From the NCBI RefSeq assembly GCF_019578655.1, contig NC_063260.1, forward strand, positions 11,100,501-11,164,500: DNA of 64,000 nt, written 5' to 3'. The stretch comes from Ricinus communis. Its lineage: Eukaryota > Streptophyta > Magnoliopsida > Malpighiales > Euphorbiaceae. The notes beneath the pieces were generated by a model. The model was not told where the DNA came from, did no database searches, and was given only the letters and a program-made list of their open reading frames with translations. The position numbers and the translations under genes are program-made. Position 1 is the first letter of the stretch. Each line of letters begins with the position of its first letter. This document shows positions 12,735 through 26,702 of the stretch, one piece after another.

Positions 12735-14908
12735 GTAATGGGAATGGTTCAAAACCAAACAGTACTTTGATTTGAATATTTGTTTTGATTGATGAATATA
12801 AAATTTGAGAGGGTAAATAATGGGGATAAAAATGAAAAAAAAGAAACTTCAGAACAAGTTATTGAATTTAGTTTTTATTTTATTCATTAATATTTGGTCA
12901 GTTTAGGACAAATTGTAGAATCTACCATCTTAATAAAGTTCAAACCAAGTCTACCGGTGACTGGGCACCTCCCATGACAGATGATCTATGATTTCTCGTT
13001 TGTTTCTCCTTTCTCTCCGTCTTAATCATAGTAAAGTAAAACACAACGCTCTTTGTCTGCACATTTAACATGATATTTAGGTACTAATATTCACGAGTCA
13101 TTAATTTTTATATTTACGAGGCAAAGTGCTCCAAATTGATTTTCTTTTTTCTTTTAAATCTTAGTAGGGCATGGGCGGTAGGTTCTACATCAATTGTATC
13201 TTCACCGGTATAAGTTTAATTCGAATTGAAATAGTGTTACACTCGAATTTAATTCAAATGTTTAAAGTTTGTTGCGTTGAATTTAAATCTACTAGATAAA
13301 AAAAAAACTCAAAAGAGTCAAGCTTAATTTGTTTCAGTTTAATTATTTAAATAAATAAATTATAATTTTATAAATAAATTTAAATAAGCGCCATCGGATT
13401 TGCGTTGAAAATATATTGAAATATAAAGTTTTTAAATTGAATATTTAGCTCAAATCGTTTCATGAATTAACTAAGTAACTTAAGCTAGAATTGATTAATT
13501 TAGAATTCATCTCAAATATTTTAAAAATTAATTTTAAATAATATTTATAATTAGTTGTGAATAATTAATACCATTATTATTTATATAATTAAACAAGTAT
13601 ATCTCCACAACCATGCTCCATAGCACAGGATAACCATAGTAGTAGATATCCACTAATTCAACAAGCTAAATTGTCTTAATTAATAAAAACTGAAAAGTCA
13701 TTTTAATTGCGGCACCTATAAATTAATAACAAAGATTGAAGCAAATTCTGAATATTCTTCCTAAGATTAGTGATTGCATGTCATGTTTGGAGACAGAAAA
13801 GAAAATGTGAAGAAAATTACATAGGGGGCCTGAACTTATAAGTACTTGTCATCTATACGGGCATTGCCCATTTTTGAAGTACCACTAGCACCAATCGGAG
13901 AAGGCAGTAACCTAAAGTTAGGAGAGGAAAGAATTGCTTTTTTTGATTATAACTTGAACTTATCATAAGCATCTGACTTCTGAGAGTCTCACCCTTTCAA
14001 GCAAGAAGAAGCGTTCTTGCTACATCTTCATCTCCAATAAATCCAACCTCTCATTCTAATGGTTATAAATTTGATACCATTATTAAAATATATAAATTTT
14101 AAATTTATAAATAATTTTTATAAATTTTATATATTTCAATCAGACATAATATTAAATTATCTTTTGCAAAATTTCAGTTTAGAATTTAGATGCTAAAAGA
14201 TATTTAAATGTAGATATTATCTGAAGTCTTTAAGCTTTTTTTTTTTTTTTCCGGTTATGATTTCCTTTCTTTTATAATTGAGAAAGTTCAATGTTAGTGA
14301 CAAGTACAAAGTTTTGTGAAGTGTCATTTACTTGGAATTACGATTCTCAGGACGTGATAGCAGGAAAAGAGATTAAAAAGAAAAGTAATTCCTAATTAAC
14401 AGACCTTGTTGACCAATGATATTCACCTAATCATTACCAGGTTTAAATTTGATTTACGCACTTCATTTGGTGGAAATGATTATAGTATCAGAGTCACTAC
14501 TAACAGCAATTTGACATCTTGCTATTTGAAGAAAACATATCTCCTGTTCTAGTGATTAATTTCACTACAATAACAACCTCATGAAAATAGAGAAAATGTA
14601 CAGGAAAACATTAACCTGCGTTTATGTATTTACACTTACGATTAAGGAATAAGTCCAACCGAACGACAATAAGAAAATAAAGATTGAGAAAATAAATAAG
14701 AATGGTAGTCGAAAATGGAGTTCATATACTTCAATACTAATTAAATCTCTGGAACTAGGTTTTCTCAACTAATTAGCCGACCAAAACTTATACTGAAGTT
14801 TCCTATACACTTTTCAATGAACAAAATAATGTTTTCATTACTCTCAGAGCCACTAGCTAGCTAGCAAGCCTATATTTACACAATTCTATGTGTGGCGTTG
14901 AGAATTTA

Positions 14909-14948
<40 letters not shown>

Positions 14949-15016
14949 AAGAGTTGATATAGAACTTGAAGAGAAATTTTCTGTCTAGCATTCCTTCCAA
15001 ATTTCCGATCGCCTTT
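12735..15016. other. intergenic DNA, DRP1C promoter side to MACPF 3' end
   Basis: AT-rich, with no credible coding frame. It should hold the distal DRP1C promoter and the 3' UTR of the MACPF gene, since both read leftward. It includes a 14-base T run near 14238 and a TA dinucleotide tract at 14914-14941. No transposon ends were recognised. Confidence 0.5.
14914..14941. repeat. (TA)n microsatellite
   Basis: About 14 uninterrupted TA units roughly 75 bases downstream of the MACPF stop codon, so probably within or near its 3' UTR. Confidence 0.9.
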
Positions 15017-18000
15017 TCAGGATGAGCAGATATTCAACAAGGAGAACTTAACCTGCAGGCATATTTTCCCTCTTTCCATGTCCAACTTAGCTCCAGTTAC
15101 TAGCCAGTGTCCCGGACTATTCTGTGGCCCCCTACAGAGTTGCGAAATGTCAACAAACTTCAAAAGCTTCTGTGTTTGTACTGGCGGTCCTGACGGAAAC
15201 ACGCTAGAATCCACAACAACTGCCTGCGATGGTTTCTCTTTTGCGGGATTCGCACCTGATATCGACGTGCTCAGGGTAGAGAGTAGGCCTGATGACTTCT
15301 GAGAATATTCAGAGGAGACCTGATCCCAGCGTGATTTCACTAGTAATGAGTTTGAGACCTTGGAGTACAATAGTCGAAGATGGAGTACATTCTTCGTGTC
15401 GTGTTTCTTGATGTGAAGCTGAGCTCCTGTTACGATGTAGGTCACATCTTTTCTTGTTGTCCATCTGGGGTTGTATTTCACTGGTGCCGTACATATATGA
15501 GAAAACTGTTTTCGTGATATTGCTTCAATGAATCCAACGTCATTAGTTTCTTCTGATCCTCGCCAAAAATTTGTCTCGTCTATCATGTTTTCAAGCATTG
15601 TTGGCGTGTTTGATAGATGTTGGAGGTGTATTGCTAACCTGCACAGAAATGGCAATTCTGATTATATTTAACCATGACGCATATATATGAGCGAAATAGC
15701 ATAGCCTTATGTTGTAGTTTCTTGATCTAACTATTGAATATCAACAATCATAATTAATAGTTAATGAAAAGTCCAAAAAGTAATCATGAATTGAGTTATG
15801 CAACACTGAACTAATAACGAGTAACCGAATGCCTTCTCTTCAGGTGTTTAATTCCTAGCATTCAAACAATAGAAAATGATATTCTACACTAATTCTATCA
15901 TTCCATAAATGCGATTTCCCTTTTTGGTTGGTACCTGTTGCCCTTCATGCCTTCAAGGTAGAATCTCATTCCAGTTACAGGCCTCTTTCCAACCATAACC
16001 TGATGAACCATAACATGCTTATTAGAATCCTTTGGCAAAGAATAGGTTTCAGGAATACCGTGTATAAAGATTGACAGGAACTTGTAGATGATACCTGCGT
16101 AGTGTTTACATATAATTTAGGACCCATCAAGTTGAAGCGGAGAGCTGGCGAAGTACTTGCCATATTTGTGGTCGGACCTAGTGGAAGATCATTGTGAATC
16201 GGAGCCCAACTCTTGTGAGACTGGAAATCAAGAAAGTATCGTAAATCTGACATAGGAGGCTTATCTGCAATCACATAATAAAATTTCAATAATAAGAAAC
16301 AATTTAATTTGTATATGTTTGTGTGCGAGTTATTTCATTATATTTTGATGCAAGGAGTTCAACCAATAATTTTAAATATTATAAATTTTTAACTTATTTC
16401 TGGTAGCATGTTGTTGTCGTCTTTATTTTTTTATTTTTTCCTTTCTTTTATTCATTGATGAGAGGAAATGGAAAACTTACATCGAAGGTAAAGGTTGATA
16501 GCATGTGACAGGAAACCTCTGCCAGGAACACCCCTAAGGAGAGAAGTAATAGGTATGAAGTTATAATGAATTGCATCTGGCATTGATGGGACTGTTGGAA
16601 GCCACTCATAGTGACTACTAGCTGAAATATCTCCACCCTTCTTTTGACACATAACAGTGATTCCCTGCCAGAATAATAAAGCCACTACTTCAATATTAGA
16701 TTTATAGGTCAAAATCTTATTCCAGAAAATGCGTCATCCAAAAATTCCTGTACTTCTTTTCAAAGTAATTGAGATAAGAACAATAACAGTAGATGCATGT
16801 TGGAAAGATTTTTGATCCTCCAATATTTAGTCAAAAGAAAAGAAACTTTGAAAGCGTGTACAGCTGGGCTCTTCAAGTAACCTAAATTTTTGGAAGTTTA
16901 AAAAAAAGGTAAAATGTATAAAAATATTCTTAAATTTAATACAAAAATTCAATTAAATTTTTATTTTTTTTTCAATTAAATCTATTAACTTTTATAAAAT
17001 GTCCAATTAATTTTTTATCATTTTTTTACCAATTAAATCCATTAAATTTTATAAAAATTCTAATTAACTCATAATGCCACCACTATTCAAAATGTTATTA
17101 AATGTAAGAGTCTCGTTATTTTGAAAATACGAATAATAATTATTCTGAATATTTTAAAGTAACTGAGAGAAAACTACTTTTTCTTCTTTATTTAACTTAA
17201 ATTATAGATTCTACAATCGCAGAATCTCCTTCCAGAATTGGTCTCTCTCCATAAAATAAACATTTTTGTAGTTTAATTACAAAAACATATTGAAAGTTGT
17301 GAGATGTAATCTAACTCAACAACTTACATTCACTCTCAACTTATAAATAAGGTGGATAAAAAAGATGAAAATATTGTTGCCATTTTATGTGAGAAAAGAA
17401 ATCAATACTCTTCTTTGTAAATTAGAGTTTGTAGATACTAATTGTGTAAAAATTAAAAAGAAGAAGTGATTTTCTTTCCGTCACATAATATATGCGTAAT
17501 TTTAAAATATTCAAAACGGTTATTATTTGTACTTTCAAAATAACGAGATCCTTACACTTAACGGCATTTTAAACACTATGAGTATTATAGATTAATTGGA
17601 CCTTTTATTAAAGTTAATAGGTTTAATTAAGCTAAAAAATAAAATTGAAATTTAATTAGATTTTTTATAAAAATTAATATATTTAATTGAGCTAAAAAAA
17701 ATAAGAATTTAAGTAGATTTTTCTAATAAATTTAAGAACATTTTTGTACCTTTTGCCTAAAGAAAACAGAGAGGTCTTTATAACTAGTTGACCGGTTTGA
17801 ACTCTGGTGCTTCTTTCTCCTTTCTAAGATTCTACATTTCTACTGTAGAAAAAAGTTTGAGGGGCCTGTATTTTACTTGTAAATAGAAAGTTGGGTGTTA
17901 TTCTTGCATGGGTTGGAGTTTGTATATACTGAAGTTCAGGTAAACAACCGTATATGTTATAATGTTGCATGTGAAAATCAGATTAATAGAACTAATTAAT

Positions 18001-21000
18001 TTGCAAGGACAGAACCTACATCTTTTGCCGTGACAGATGAGAAGCTATTGAAGGTAACAGGTTGGGGATCAAAGACATTAAATGCCTGCGGTGCCTGCAA
18101 GTGACCCAATAGAGTTAGGACACATTGATATGTTTATCAGGACAGGAGATTAAGAACATAACTATGTCTATGCAGCAACCTTAAATTGTTTTCTTTAAAG
18201 GGTTTAATCAAGTACCTTATGCTTCTGATCTGATTTTGATTTAGGGGAGTAATTGCAAGTCCCTGTGAATAATTGATCTCCAAGATCATCCAGGTGTTTC
18301 TTGAGCTCAGATGGATCCAAATTGGAAGATAAGTTTTGCCTGACCAGGACCACGTCTTCTCCTCCAACACTCAACCCCACAATGATATGAGTTCCATATT
18401 TTTCAATGAACCTGTCATAAAATATCAAATTTGATGACATCAACTTTTGCTTAATTGTTCAACAAAATAATTCGGTTGCGTTTTCAGTTTTGTTTACCAA
18501 ACTTACACCTGCACTTCACATTTAAAATTAAACTTTCTAACTCTAGGATTTAAAAATAAAATAAAATAATAAACTATCTCAAATTCGAACTACTGACCTT
18601 GGACCAACTTTATTTCTTCTGATAATGAGAAAATGATGTTTTAATTTAAAAAGATTTACATGCACAATATTTCAATGTTAATTTTGAGAAAAGAAATGCT
18701 TGAATTAATTTCTCTCCAAGGTGTCCGGTTTGGGCTCCTGCTTGATGGGTGGAAGGAACTAGCTACCGCAATTACATACCTCATTCAACATTCTGATATA
18801 AAATTATATAGAAGGGTTAGGGAATAAAATATGAGAAAATCCCTCATTATATTTGAAATTTCGTTTTCGTTAATGTACAGAATATGGTCTAAGTAGCTTT
18901 ATATTCCTTTTAACCAGCTGATATTATTGACCACAATGTACGTATAACCTGTCTATTATTGGTCAAACAAAAATTGCATAGAGTATCTTATTTTCTTTTT
19001 CTGAAAAAGAAAAAAAAAACAAATTGATTAAAATGGGAAATTAACTTAATAGACAGCAGCAAATTGTAAGCACGATTAGGCCATGAACACTCAATCTACA
19101 AAACTTTGATTATATATATTCTGACTTGGCCTGTGTAGAGGTGATACTCTTAGCTAGCTAACCTTTTTCTTTTTCCAAATCAAAAGATCCAAATCTAGAA
19201 GCTTAATATTTGTTATTTTCCACTACTTCTAATTTTGTTACATTCCACTACAAAATTTTATCAGAGAAGGAAATTTAGAACAAAAAGCACACTGTAATCA
19301 AGTTGCTATGGTATAACGAGAAGAATCATTCAGTTTCCTTTATTTTTTATATCATATATCACATGAAAGTCAACTATGATGGTGAAGGGTGTGGTTTCAA
19401 TGGCTGTGACCATTTTATGCCATCACCCCCCGCATTTACAGTGCTTTCTTCTTCAAAGAAAAAATATATATATATTAATGCATAAATCATGTGAAATTAA
19501 TAATTTTTTTTATTATCATATTATTGTTGTGTTATTTAACAAAATAAAGTCGGTTATTCAACAGCTAAGAGTCATTAACTTTGATTTTATTTGGCTCTCT
19601 TTTTCTTTAAAAATAAAATATCAATAGTTATGACCGGATAATATGACTACTAATTATTATTAAGATGTTAAATCTACTATATCCTAAAACCTGTCCGATC
19701 TGAGTAAATTCTATTAAAATTAATAATAAAATAGAATAAAGACAGATAATTTTATAATGAATTATATACTCACTTTATAATTTTTAATGATGTAAAATAT
19801 TTTTTTAATACGTTATAGTATGAACTCGACTCATCATAATTTACTTATGATGTATAGAATGTGAATACATTAAACTGGTTGGTATGAATTTGGCGTACAG
19901 TTAAGAGGTAAATACATACGTAACTACTTTCCTGCTCAAGAAACTTGCTAACTAAGAATATTAATTAGATGACGTTAATGCCTGCTTTTAATATGTGTAG
20001 TTTGGAAAACATTGAATCTGACGCTTAACTTCGATATCCTCAAGGCTAGACTTTCTAGCCAGTACAAATTCAGAACTCTCAATTTGTAATTCATTTTCAT
20101 CGCGCATTCAACATTCAAATTAGTAAAAGATAGTAGAAGGTTGACATATTTATGCAAATTCAGATGTCTTATTTGGCTGCCGTTTTGATCACAAACTCGT
20201 CTGATTTATAGAGCTGGACTTCAGAACAACTAAAACCAAGTCTTTCTTCCCTCTAAACCTTGACCGATTCAAGTTTTATTTTGGTAAGCTTTTTATTCTT
20301 CTCTAGAAAGGGTGTAATTAGACGTGAGAGGACTCAATTTCCAAGTAGAAAGAGCCTAACAAACTCTAACGTGAAAGATTTTATAAAAGAGCACCAAGTT
20401 ACTGAATTATTACAGAGAAGAAAACGATATTACCTTGCGAGGCCAGAAGGATCCCAAGTGGTAGGAACTGCATTTAATACTTCATCCGAGAGAACAAGAG
20501 GATACCGATCAATATGAACATCAAAGAGAACAATAAAGTAGCCATCAACACCCAAATATTTGGTCTCAGCTGCATCGGCTGCCCAGCTACCACCTTCAAA
20601 TCCAAACATTGCATTAAAAAACCCTGATGGAATTTTCCCAGGCACCGATGAGTTCTTATTGAAGAACTCAGACATCTGCACGTGATTACAATTCACTTGT
20701 CAGCCTATGCTCAAGAACCTTGAGAAACAACTGAAAACATTACACCTGCAGATAATTCCCATGTAGAAAGATCGTTTACACAAAAAGAATCGTACCTGTT
20801 GGAACTCGAGAATATCAGATTGATATCGAACGCGATCCCCTTTATCACACTTAATATCAACGGAGACATCTTTAACAGCTCCAAAGCCAGGAACCATAAG
20901 CTCTCTCTTCTCAGCTTCATTAAGCAAAACTAATCTTTCTTTGCCTTTGCAATACTTAAGTCTAAAATCTGATGTTAAATCAAATCCTTTGCCGAGGCTA

Positions 21001-21032
21001 CTTAGAGCCTTCTCCACTACTCCACTACTCAT
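15017..21032 (-). CDS. MACPF domain protein, At1g14780-like (8 exons)
   Basis: Eight exons join to 597 codons (596 aa): 20796-21032, 20434-20675, 18216-18411, 18020-18094, 16481-16664, 16095-16264, 15935-15999, 15017-15638. The start MSSGVVEKALSSLGKGFDLT is the conserved N-terminus of the plant MACPF family. The signature Y-G-T-H-x7-G-G is intact at residues 165-177. Further on come GITVMCQKKGGD and the C-terminal block RGPQNSPGHWLVTGAKLD typical of the family. Overall similarity is closest to Arabidopsis At1g14780, with CAD1 and NSL1 as more distant relatives. Family members belong to the perforin fold, and CAD1/NSL1 restrain salicylate-dependent cell death; the role of this subgroup is not known to me. 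There is no signal peptide or membrane helix. The intron between exons 4 and 5 contains a Mutator-like element. Exon 4 ends at GAT before GTAGGT, chosen because it keeps exon 5 in frame. Confidence 0.9.
16908..17757. mobile_element. Mutator-like MITE with long inverted repeats, inside a MACPF intron
   Basis: The two ends are long inverted copies of each other over roughly 270 bases. The left end reads GGTAAAATGTATAAAAATAT and the reverse complement of the right end reads GGCAAAAGGTACAAAAATGT; the similarity continues inward through a shared CTCGTTATTTTGAAA block. The element is flanked by a 9-bp target duplication with one mismatch (TAAAAAAAA left, TAAAGAAAA right). Long TIRs plus a 9-bp duplication are the Mutator superfamily pattern. 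The ~300-bp centre has no coding frame, so it is non-autonomous. It sits in the intron between MACPF exons 4 and 5. Confidence 0.8.
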
Positions 21033-21082
21033 AACTTGTTGCCCAAATCGTTCTTGCCTCTTTTCAAGTTGTGTGTGTGTGC

Positions 21083-21098
21083 ATATATATATATATAT
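21083..21098 (-). promoter_or_regulatory. TA tract serving as candidate TATA box for MACPF gene
   Basis: An alternating TA run lies about 51 bases upstream of the MACPF start codon, flanked by a GT/AC dinucleotide run at 21070-21080. If it is the TATA element the 5' leader is very short. Both tracts are repeat-prone, so promoter length may vary between alleles. Confidence 0.4.
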
Positions 21099-21299
21099 GG
21101 TGAACTTTGGAGATAGATGGATAAATAATTTTGAGGAAAGGCAAGAGAAGAAAGTGAAAAAAGAAAGAGCGTCAAGAGAGGGTATATTGTTGTGTTCCCA
21201 TTCAAGGACACTGTTTATACAAAATATGAATCGAGAAGAAATATTAGTATAATAGGCCTTGTCAAGTGTAGAAAGTGTCATCCCAATTCTTGGTTTTGA

Positions 21300-22254
21300 T
21301 CAGGAACAAACTTTGACCGCACTTTTCTTTCTTTTTTTCTTTTTTCTTTTTTTTTTTTTTCATTAGAAATTTGATTAGCCCAATCTCCCCTCAGTTTTAT
21401 AATGATTTCGCCATATTTCTATCAGATTTCTTTAGAAAAATATTTTTTTTCATGTGAGGGGAAAATATTAATTTTGGTTCGTATTAATTAGGCCATGCCT
21501 TTCATAGAAGTGACTTCAATTATAGGGAAAATTAAAAGGGTTGGCTTCCAGGCTTGTCCATAGCGGATAAAGGACAGACCAGCAGCCAGCCGCATGTAGT
21601 TTCCACGGAAATAAAACACTGTCATTTTCTGCGTCAACTTAGCAAAGTTTGAATGGGAATAAACCGATACCATGCATATTATATATCATATCTTTCTTTA
21701 AAAAAAAATTCAATTTCTGATAAAATACAATATCAACTATTAAAAATAATAAAAGCGTTCATTTTTTAAATTTTTAAAATGAGAAACTCTCCAAACATAA
21801 TTAATTTATTTCTTTGTCGGAATAAAATGCAAGATTTAGGTCTTTAATTAAATTCATAAGCTAAACAGTAATTTTATCTTTGTTCTTATTTTTTGGGTTA
21901 AATTTTCCACAACTCTTTTAAAAAATGGCCAAAGAATTTAATTTGTTTATTTCTTTTTCTCAGTTGACTTGGATTTAAATCTGACAGCACATTTAGAATT
22001 TTTCCCAGTCAATCACCGGTTTTCGCATATAAATGTCAGTAAAATTTAGTATTCTTAGCATTTAATAAGCAGCTCAATTATGTAAACAATACCGAAATAA
22101 AAACATAACAAAATTAAGATGAAAATTAAGCAGAATATTTGATTATTAAGAGAAGCACATGGTACCGCAGAGTTGCATATGCTCAAAACAATTTTCGAAC
22201 AATATGAATGTAAATGATCCAATAACCATGGAAATTTATATATATATATATATT
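21300..22254. other. intergenic AT-rich DNA upstream of MACPF
   Basis: No credible gene. It begins with a pyrimidine-rich tract (21325-21360) and continues as AT-rich sequence that should include the distal MACPF promoter. A TA run at 22236-22250 marks the edge of the tandem-repeat block. Confidence 0.4.
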
Positions 22255-24140
22255 AATTTCTAAAATCTAAATTTTATTTTAATTTATTTACTTAATTTTT
22301 GACACATAAGGTTTTTATTGATATATGTATTTATTTTTGACATATTAAATTTAAACTTATATGTAATTTTATAATTTTTCTTTTATTAATTTATTGATTC
22401 ATAAATTATAATCCTAATTAAACATCAATTTTAATCCTAAAAATAGCATATATTAATTATATTAACTAATAATAGTTTTCTGATTAAATAATAATAATAA
22501 TTCTATCTTAAAAATAGTATATTAATTATATTTTAATAACAAATTAGTTTTGTAATTATATAAAAATCTTAAAAAATAACATCTTAAATTATATTTTTAA
22601 TAATATATTCAATAGTAAGTTTTTTAATTATATAATAAATTCTTAATTCTAAAAGATCGTAATCTCAATTGAATTGATGTATTAATTTATATAATATTAA
22701 AATTAATTAATAGATAATTTTTAAAATAAATTTATATTTTACATTAATAAAATTTTAAAAAATCAAGGACCTTAAAAATAGTTAATTTATTATTACTTTT
22801 TAAGATTTTATAAATCAGATATTAAATATTAAAAAATTTATTAAATTGCATCTATCAACCTGCTTTTGTAATTAAAATAATAATAACGGATGTGTAACGT
22901 ATGAGTAAACAACCAGTTTCTAAAACCTAAATTTTTTTGACAAATATGCTTAATTTTTAGCACATAGGCTTATTGTTTTGACATGTATACTTATTTTTGA
23001 TACATGGGACTGAAGCTTATATATGACTTTATAATTTTTTTATTAATTTATTAATTAACAAGTTACATTCCTAATTAAATACTTATTATAATCATATAAC
23101 ATACTAATAATAAATTAATTTTCTAACTATATAATATTTTTTCTACAAATAGTATTTTAATTATATTTTAATACTATATTAATTAATAAATTAGTTAGCT
23201 AATTAGATAATAATTTTAATTATAGAAAATAATATTTTTAAATATTATATTTACTAATAAATTAATTCTAAATTATGATAATAATTTCTAAAAATAACAA
23301 TATCAATTATATTGATAGTATTAATTTATATAATATTAAAATTAATAAATAAATATTCTAAGGATAATTTTTATATTATACAACTAATAAAATTTTTAAA
23401 AAGTTAAGGACATTTAAAATAATTAGTTTGCTATTATTTTTTAAGATATATAAATGAATATTAAATATTAAATTTTTTAAAAAAATAGTATCTATAAACT
23501 TGATCTTATAATCGAAATAATAATAATGATTGTGTAACGCACGGGTTATGTTTTCTAACATGTATGCTAATTTTGACACATAAAATTTTTATTTTAACAC
23601 ATACATTTACTTTTGACATATGAGATTCAAAGTTATGTGTAATTTTATAATTATTTCTATTAATTTATCGATCCATAAGTTACATTCCTAATGAAATATT
23701 GACTAATTCTAAAAATAGCATATTAGTTATATTTTAATATCATATTAATTAATAAATAGTTTCTTAATCAGATAATAATACTAATTCTATCATAAAAATA
23801 ACATATATAATTATATTTTAATATTATATTAACTAATGAATTAGTTTTGTAATTAAATATTAATTTTAATTCTAGAAAATAACAATATTTTTAAAGAAAA
23901 ATTTAAAAAATAACATCATAAATTATATTTTTAATATTATGTACAATAATAAACTAATCTTAAAATTGTATAATAAACTTTTAATCCTAAAGAATAGTAA
24001 AAGATTAATTATATTGATATATTAATTTATATAAGTTTAAATTAATTAAAAAATAATTTTTATATTATTATATTTAATAAAATTATAAAATTATAAAAAA
24101 TTAAAAACATTAAAAATAGTTAGTTTGCTATGATATAATT
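22255..24140. repeat. three diverged ~615-660-bp tandem units, very AT-rich
   Basis: The same order of landmarks occurs three times. TAAAACCTAA-type starts lie near 22261 and 22921, and a GACACATA-type motif lies at 22301, ~22959 and 23574. Each is followed by an ACTTATATGTAATTTTATAA-type stretch, a TTCCTAATTAAA-type motif and long AT-only arms. Units 1 and 2 end with TGTGTAACGTATGAG (near 22890) and TGTGTAACGCACGGG (near 23531); unit 3 lacks this end. No coding potential. The units are well diverged, so this is an old expansion. I cannot assign a transposon family. Confidence 0.7.
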
Positions 24141-26700
24141 TAGTAGATTAGACCTCTTATTTGATGATTTTTGAACATATAATTAATAATAAAAATTCGC
24201 AAGTATTAATTTTATATGTATTGTTGACAAAATACGAATCGTCCCACAGAATTTGTTGCATCCTCATCTGGTCTGTTCTCCAGCAAGATTTTGTGATAAG
24301 TTAGCTGGCCGGATTAATGTTATTTTAATAAATAATCATTCTCTTAATCAGCTAAAACGTGTTGAATATATATGCAATGTGCTTTTCTTAAGTCTTTTCG
24401 TGTACTTTGAGTCTTCAATAATGGATAATAACAGAATTTCAGTAAAAAAATAGGTAGATTGTAATTGCGTAATTGGATTCTTTAATACCCTTATTAGTGA
24501 GGCAAGAGTCCAATTGGCAATAATATCAATTCCTGACAAATTAAGGGCTGTGGTGGTCTAATTCTTTGTTAGGAATCAACTTGAAGACTATTCTAGGGTT
24601 TCAGAGATATCCCACCTCAGCAGAAGACCTTTGCCAATGGTTTCAATTGAATGTTGATGAAGCTATTTGATTCAGTTTTACTCATTCAAAAGTGGAAAAG
24701 AAAAAACCGGAGAGTTGCTGTGTAGTATTTCTTGACCTACAATACAAACTCAAACCTTGTGATTTGCTCAAGAGTTGCGGAATCCCAACCAGAAGATGTA
24801 AACATGATTACATTATGTTTTGTGTAAAATTATATTCATATTGATATCTCATTCCTCCTACATTTAAATAAAATTATGGGGATCTTAAATTCTAAAATTA
24901 AGTATTCAACTGTGATATACTATTTTATCACTCGCAATAGTCTTATCTGGCAATATTCTAAATTATTAAAAAAATAAAATATTAATTTTTTGATTTTAAC
25001 ACAGTCGTTAAAAAGTTTTTTTATTTTTTTAAGTACTTTAACTGAGAAGTTAATATTGTCATTTGTACATGTTGGTCATTGATTTTACACTTTATTCAAT
25101 TGATATGTGCTTGAAACGACATTAAAAGTGGATCATAATATAAGTTTGAGACAAAGTATGATCTTTTGTATTCTCAAATTGTGAATTAGATATGTTTATT
25201 CAGATAATTCTTTTGTGAGTTAATTTTATTAGTAACTTTATCAACCAAAACAAAATTAATAAATTTTGAGTATCATCCATGCTTCATTTATCAAAATGAC
25301 GCGGTTGCTGAGACTAATTTATTAGTTATTACCATGGATTGCTCGTTAATCATTGTTTCCAATAATGGAAGACTCCCCATGCAATACCTCAAAAAAAACC
25401 TAAATAGATAAATATTTGGGAGAAACTAAAAGGACCCATATAAGTTCTAGCACTGTTGTTGCTTGATTGTAGGTTCTTATCATGCCAAATTAGCTTATGC
25501 AAAATAATATATCCTTTATAGATTCGCAACGAATGCTAAAGTGAAACCTTCGAATTAAGAAATTAGACTTCAAACTTTAATCCAATGGAAGATCCAAAGA
25601 AGAACTCTCTTCCTTTGAATCTTGACCTGAAGTGTGAAACACAGAATACAAAATCATCATTAACTTTAAAGATTTAATTTAAAATAAAAAGAAATGAACG
25701 CACTAAATTTTTTAAATAAATTATAACTCAAATTAAATAAATGAAAATTTTATAATTAAAAAAATATAAAAATAAACACTAAAAGGTTTCATGATTGATT
25801 GTACCCCACACGTATTTTCATATGAATGAGTAGAAGCGAAAATGTAGTAATTAAAATGGACTTGGGCAAGACTTTTGCTAGACCTGTTTACACCTATACG
25901 GCTCTTAGATATAAGGACACAAAGTGTGAAACATACACAGTAATTGGCGCATTGTAGCTAGCGTGTTGGCGTGGTGAAACTTACCCATCCCAAAATGTCA
26001 ATTCTTAAATCATTTTGATTATAATGATAATATATATGCATATTGAATACATTTACATATTAAAAAATATTTAATTATAAATTAATATATCTATTATATT
26101 AAATTAAAAATTAAAATATTAAAATGATTAAGTGATGAAAATTCAGATATCCAAAAGCAGCTTGGTAGGAAGGGACTGCAGATTTGATTTTGTAGGCTCC
26201 AGTATAACTTGGTGTTATTTGATTTGTTTCTTCTTTTTAAAATTTGCTAGAATGTACAGCAGGTTTGCAATCATTGATGAAGACATGGTCATGGCGTCAA
26301 TGATTTGGAGAATTACTGTATGTATAGTTGGAAAATCATAGTTGATAATGTTCACAAATGACGTTGGCGATAAGTATATATATGTATCCCACTAATCACG
26401 TTTCAATACGACCCATATGATTTATCTTAATTTTCGTTTTCAATGTCCTAACTACTGTATTTTATGACATTGAATAATAACTAGCCACATAAGTTTAGAG
26501 TTGTTCTTATTGTTTTGCAAAGTATTTTTATCAACCAAAATAGAGCTAACTATCACAGGATATCGATCCGTGGCTTGACCGAGGCTCTGATATTAACTTT
26601 ACTCCGTATTAACTCTACCACATAAATAATTTTTCGCTGCGAATTCTAATCCCGTAACATAAAGGTTTCAATGACTAAAAGTAAGACTAATATTATGGAC
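24141..26700. other. intergenic AT-rich DNA, no feature recognised
   Basis: Only short, low-complexity open frames are present, none resembling a known protein. A less AT-rich stretch at about 24250-24800 stands out in composition and might be a relic of something, but I could not identify it. Confidence 0.4.
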
Positions 26701-26702
26701 GA

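Noticed and set aside
15078..15302. Plus-strand open frame within the MACPF last exon
   Set aside because: Antisense shadow of a well-supported coding exon.
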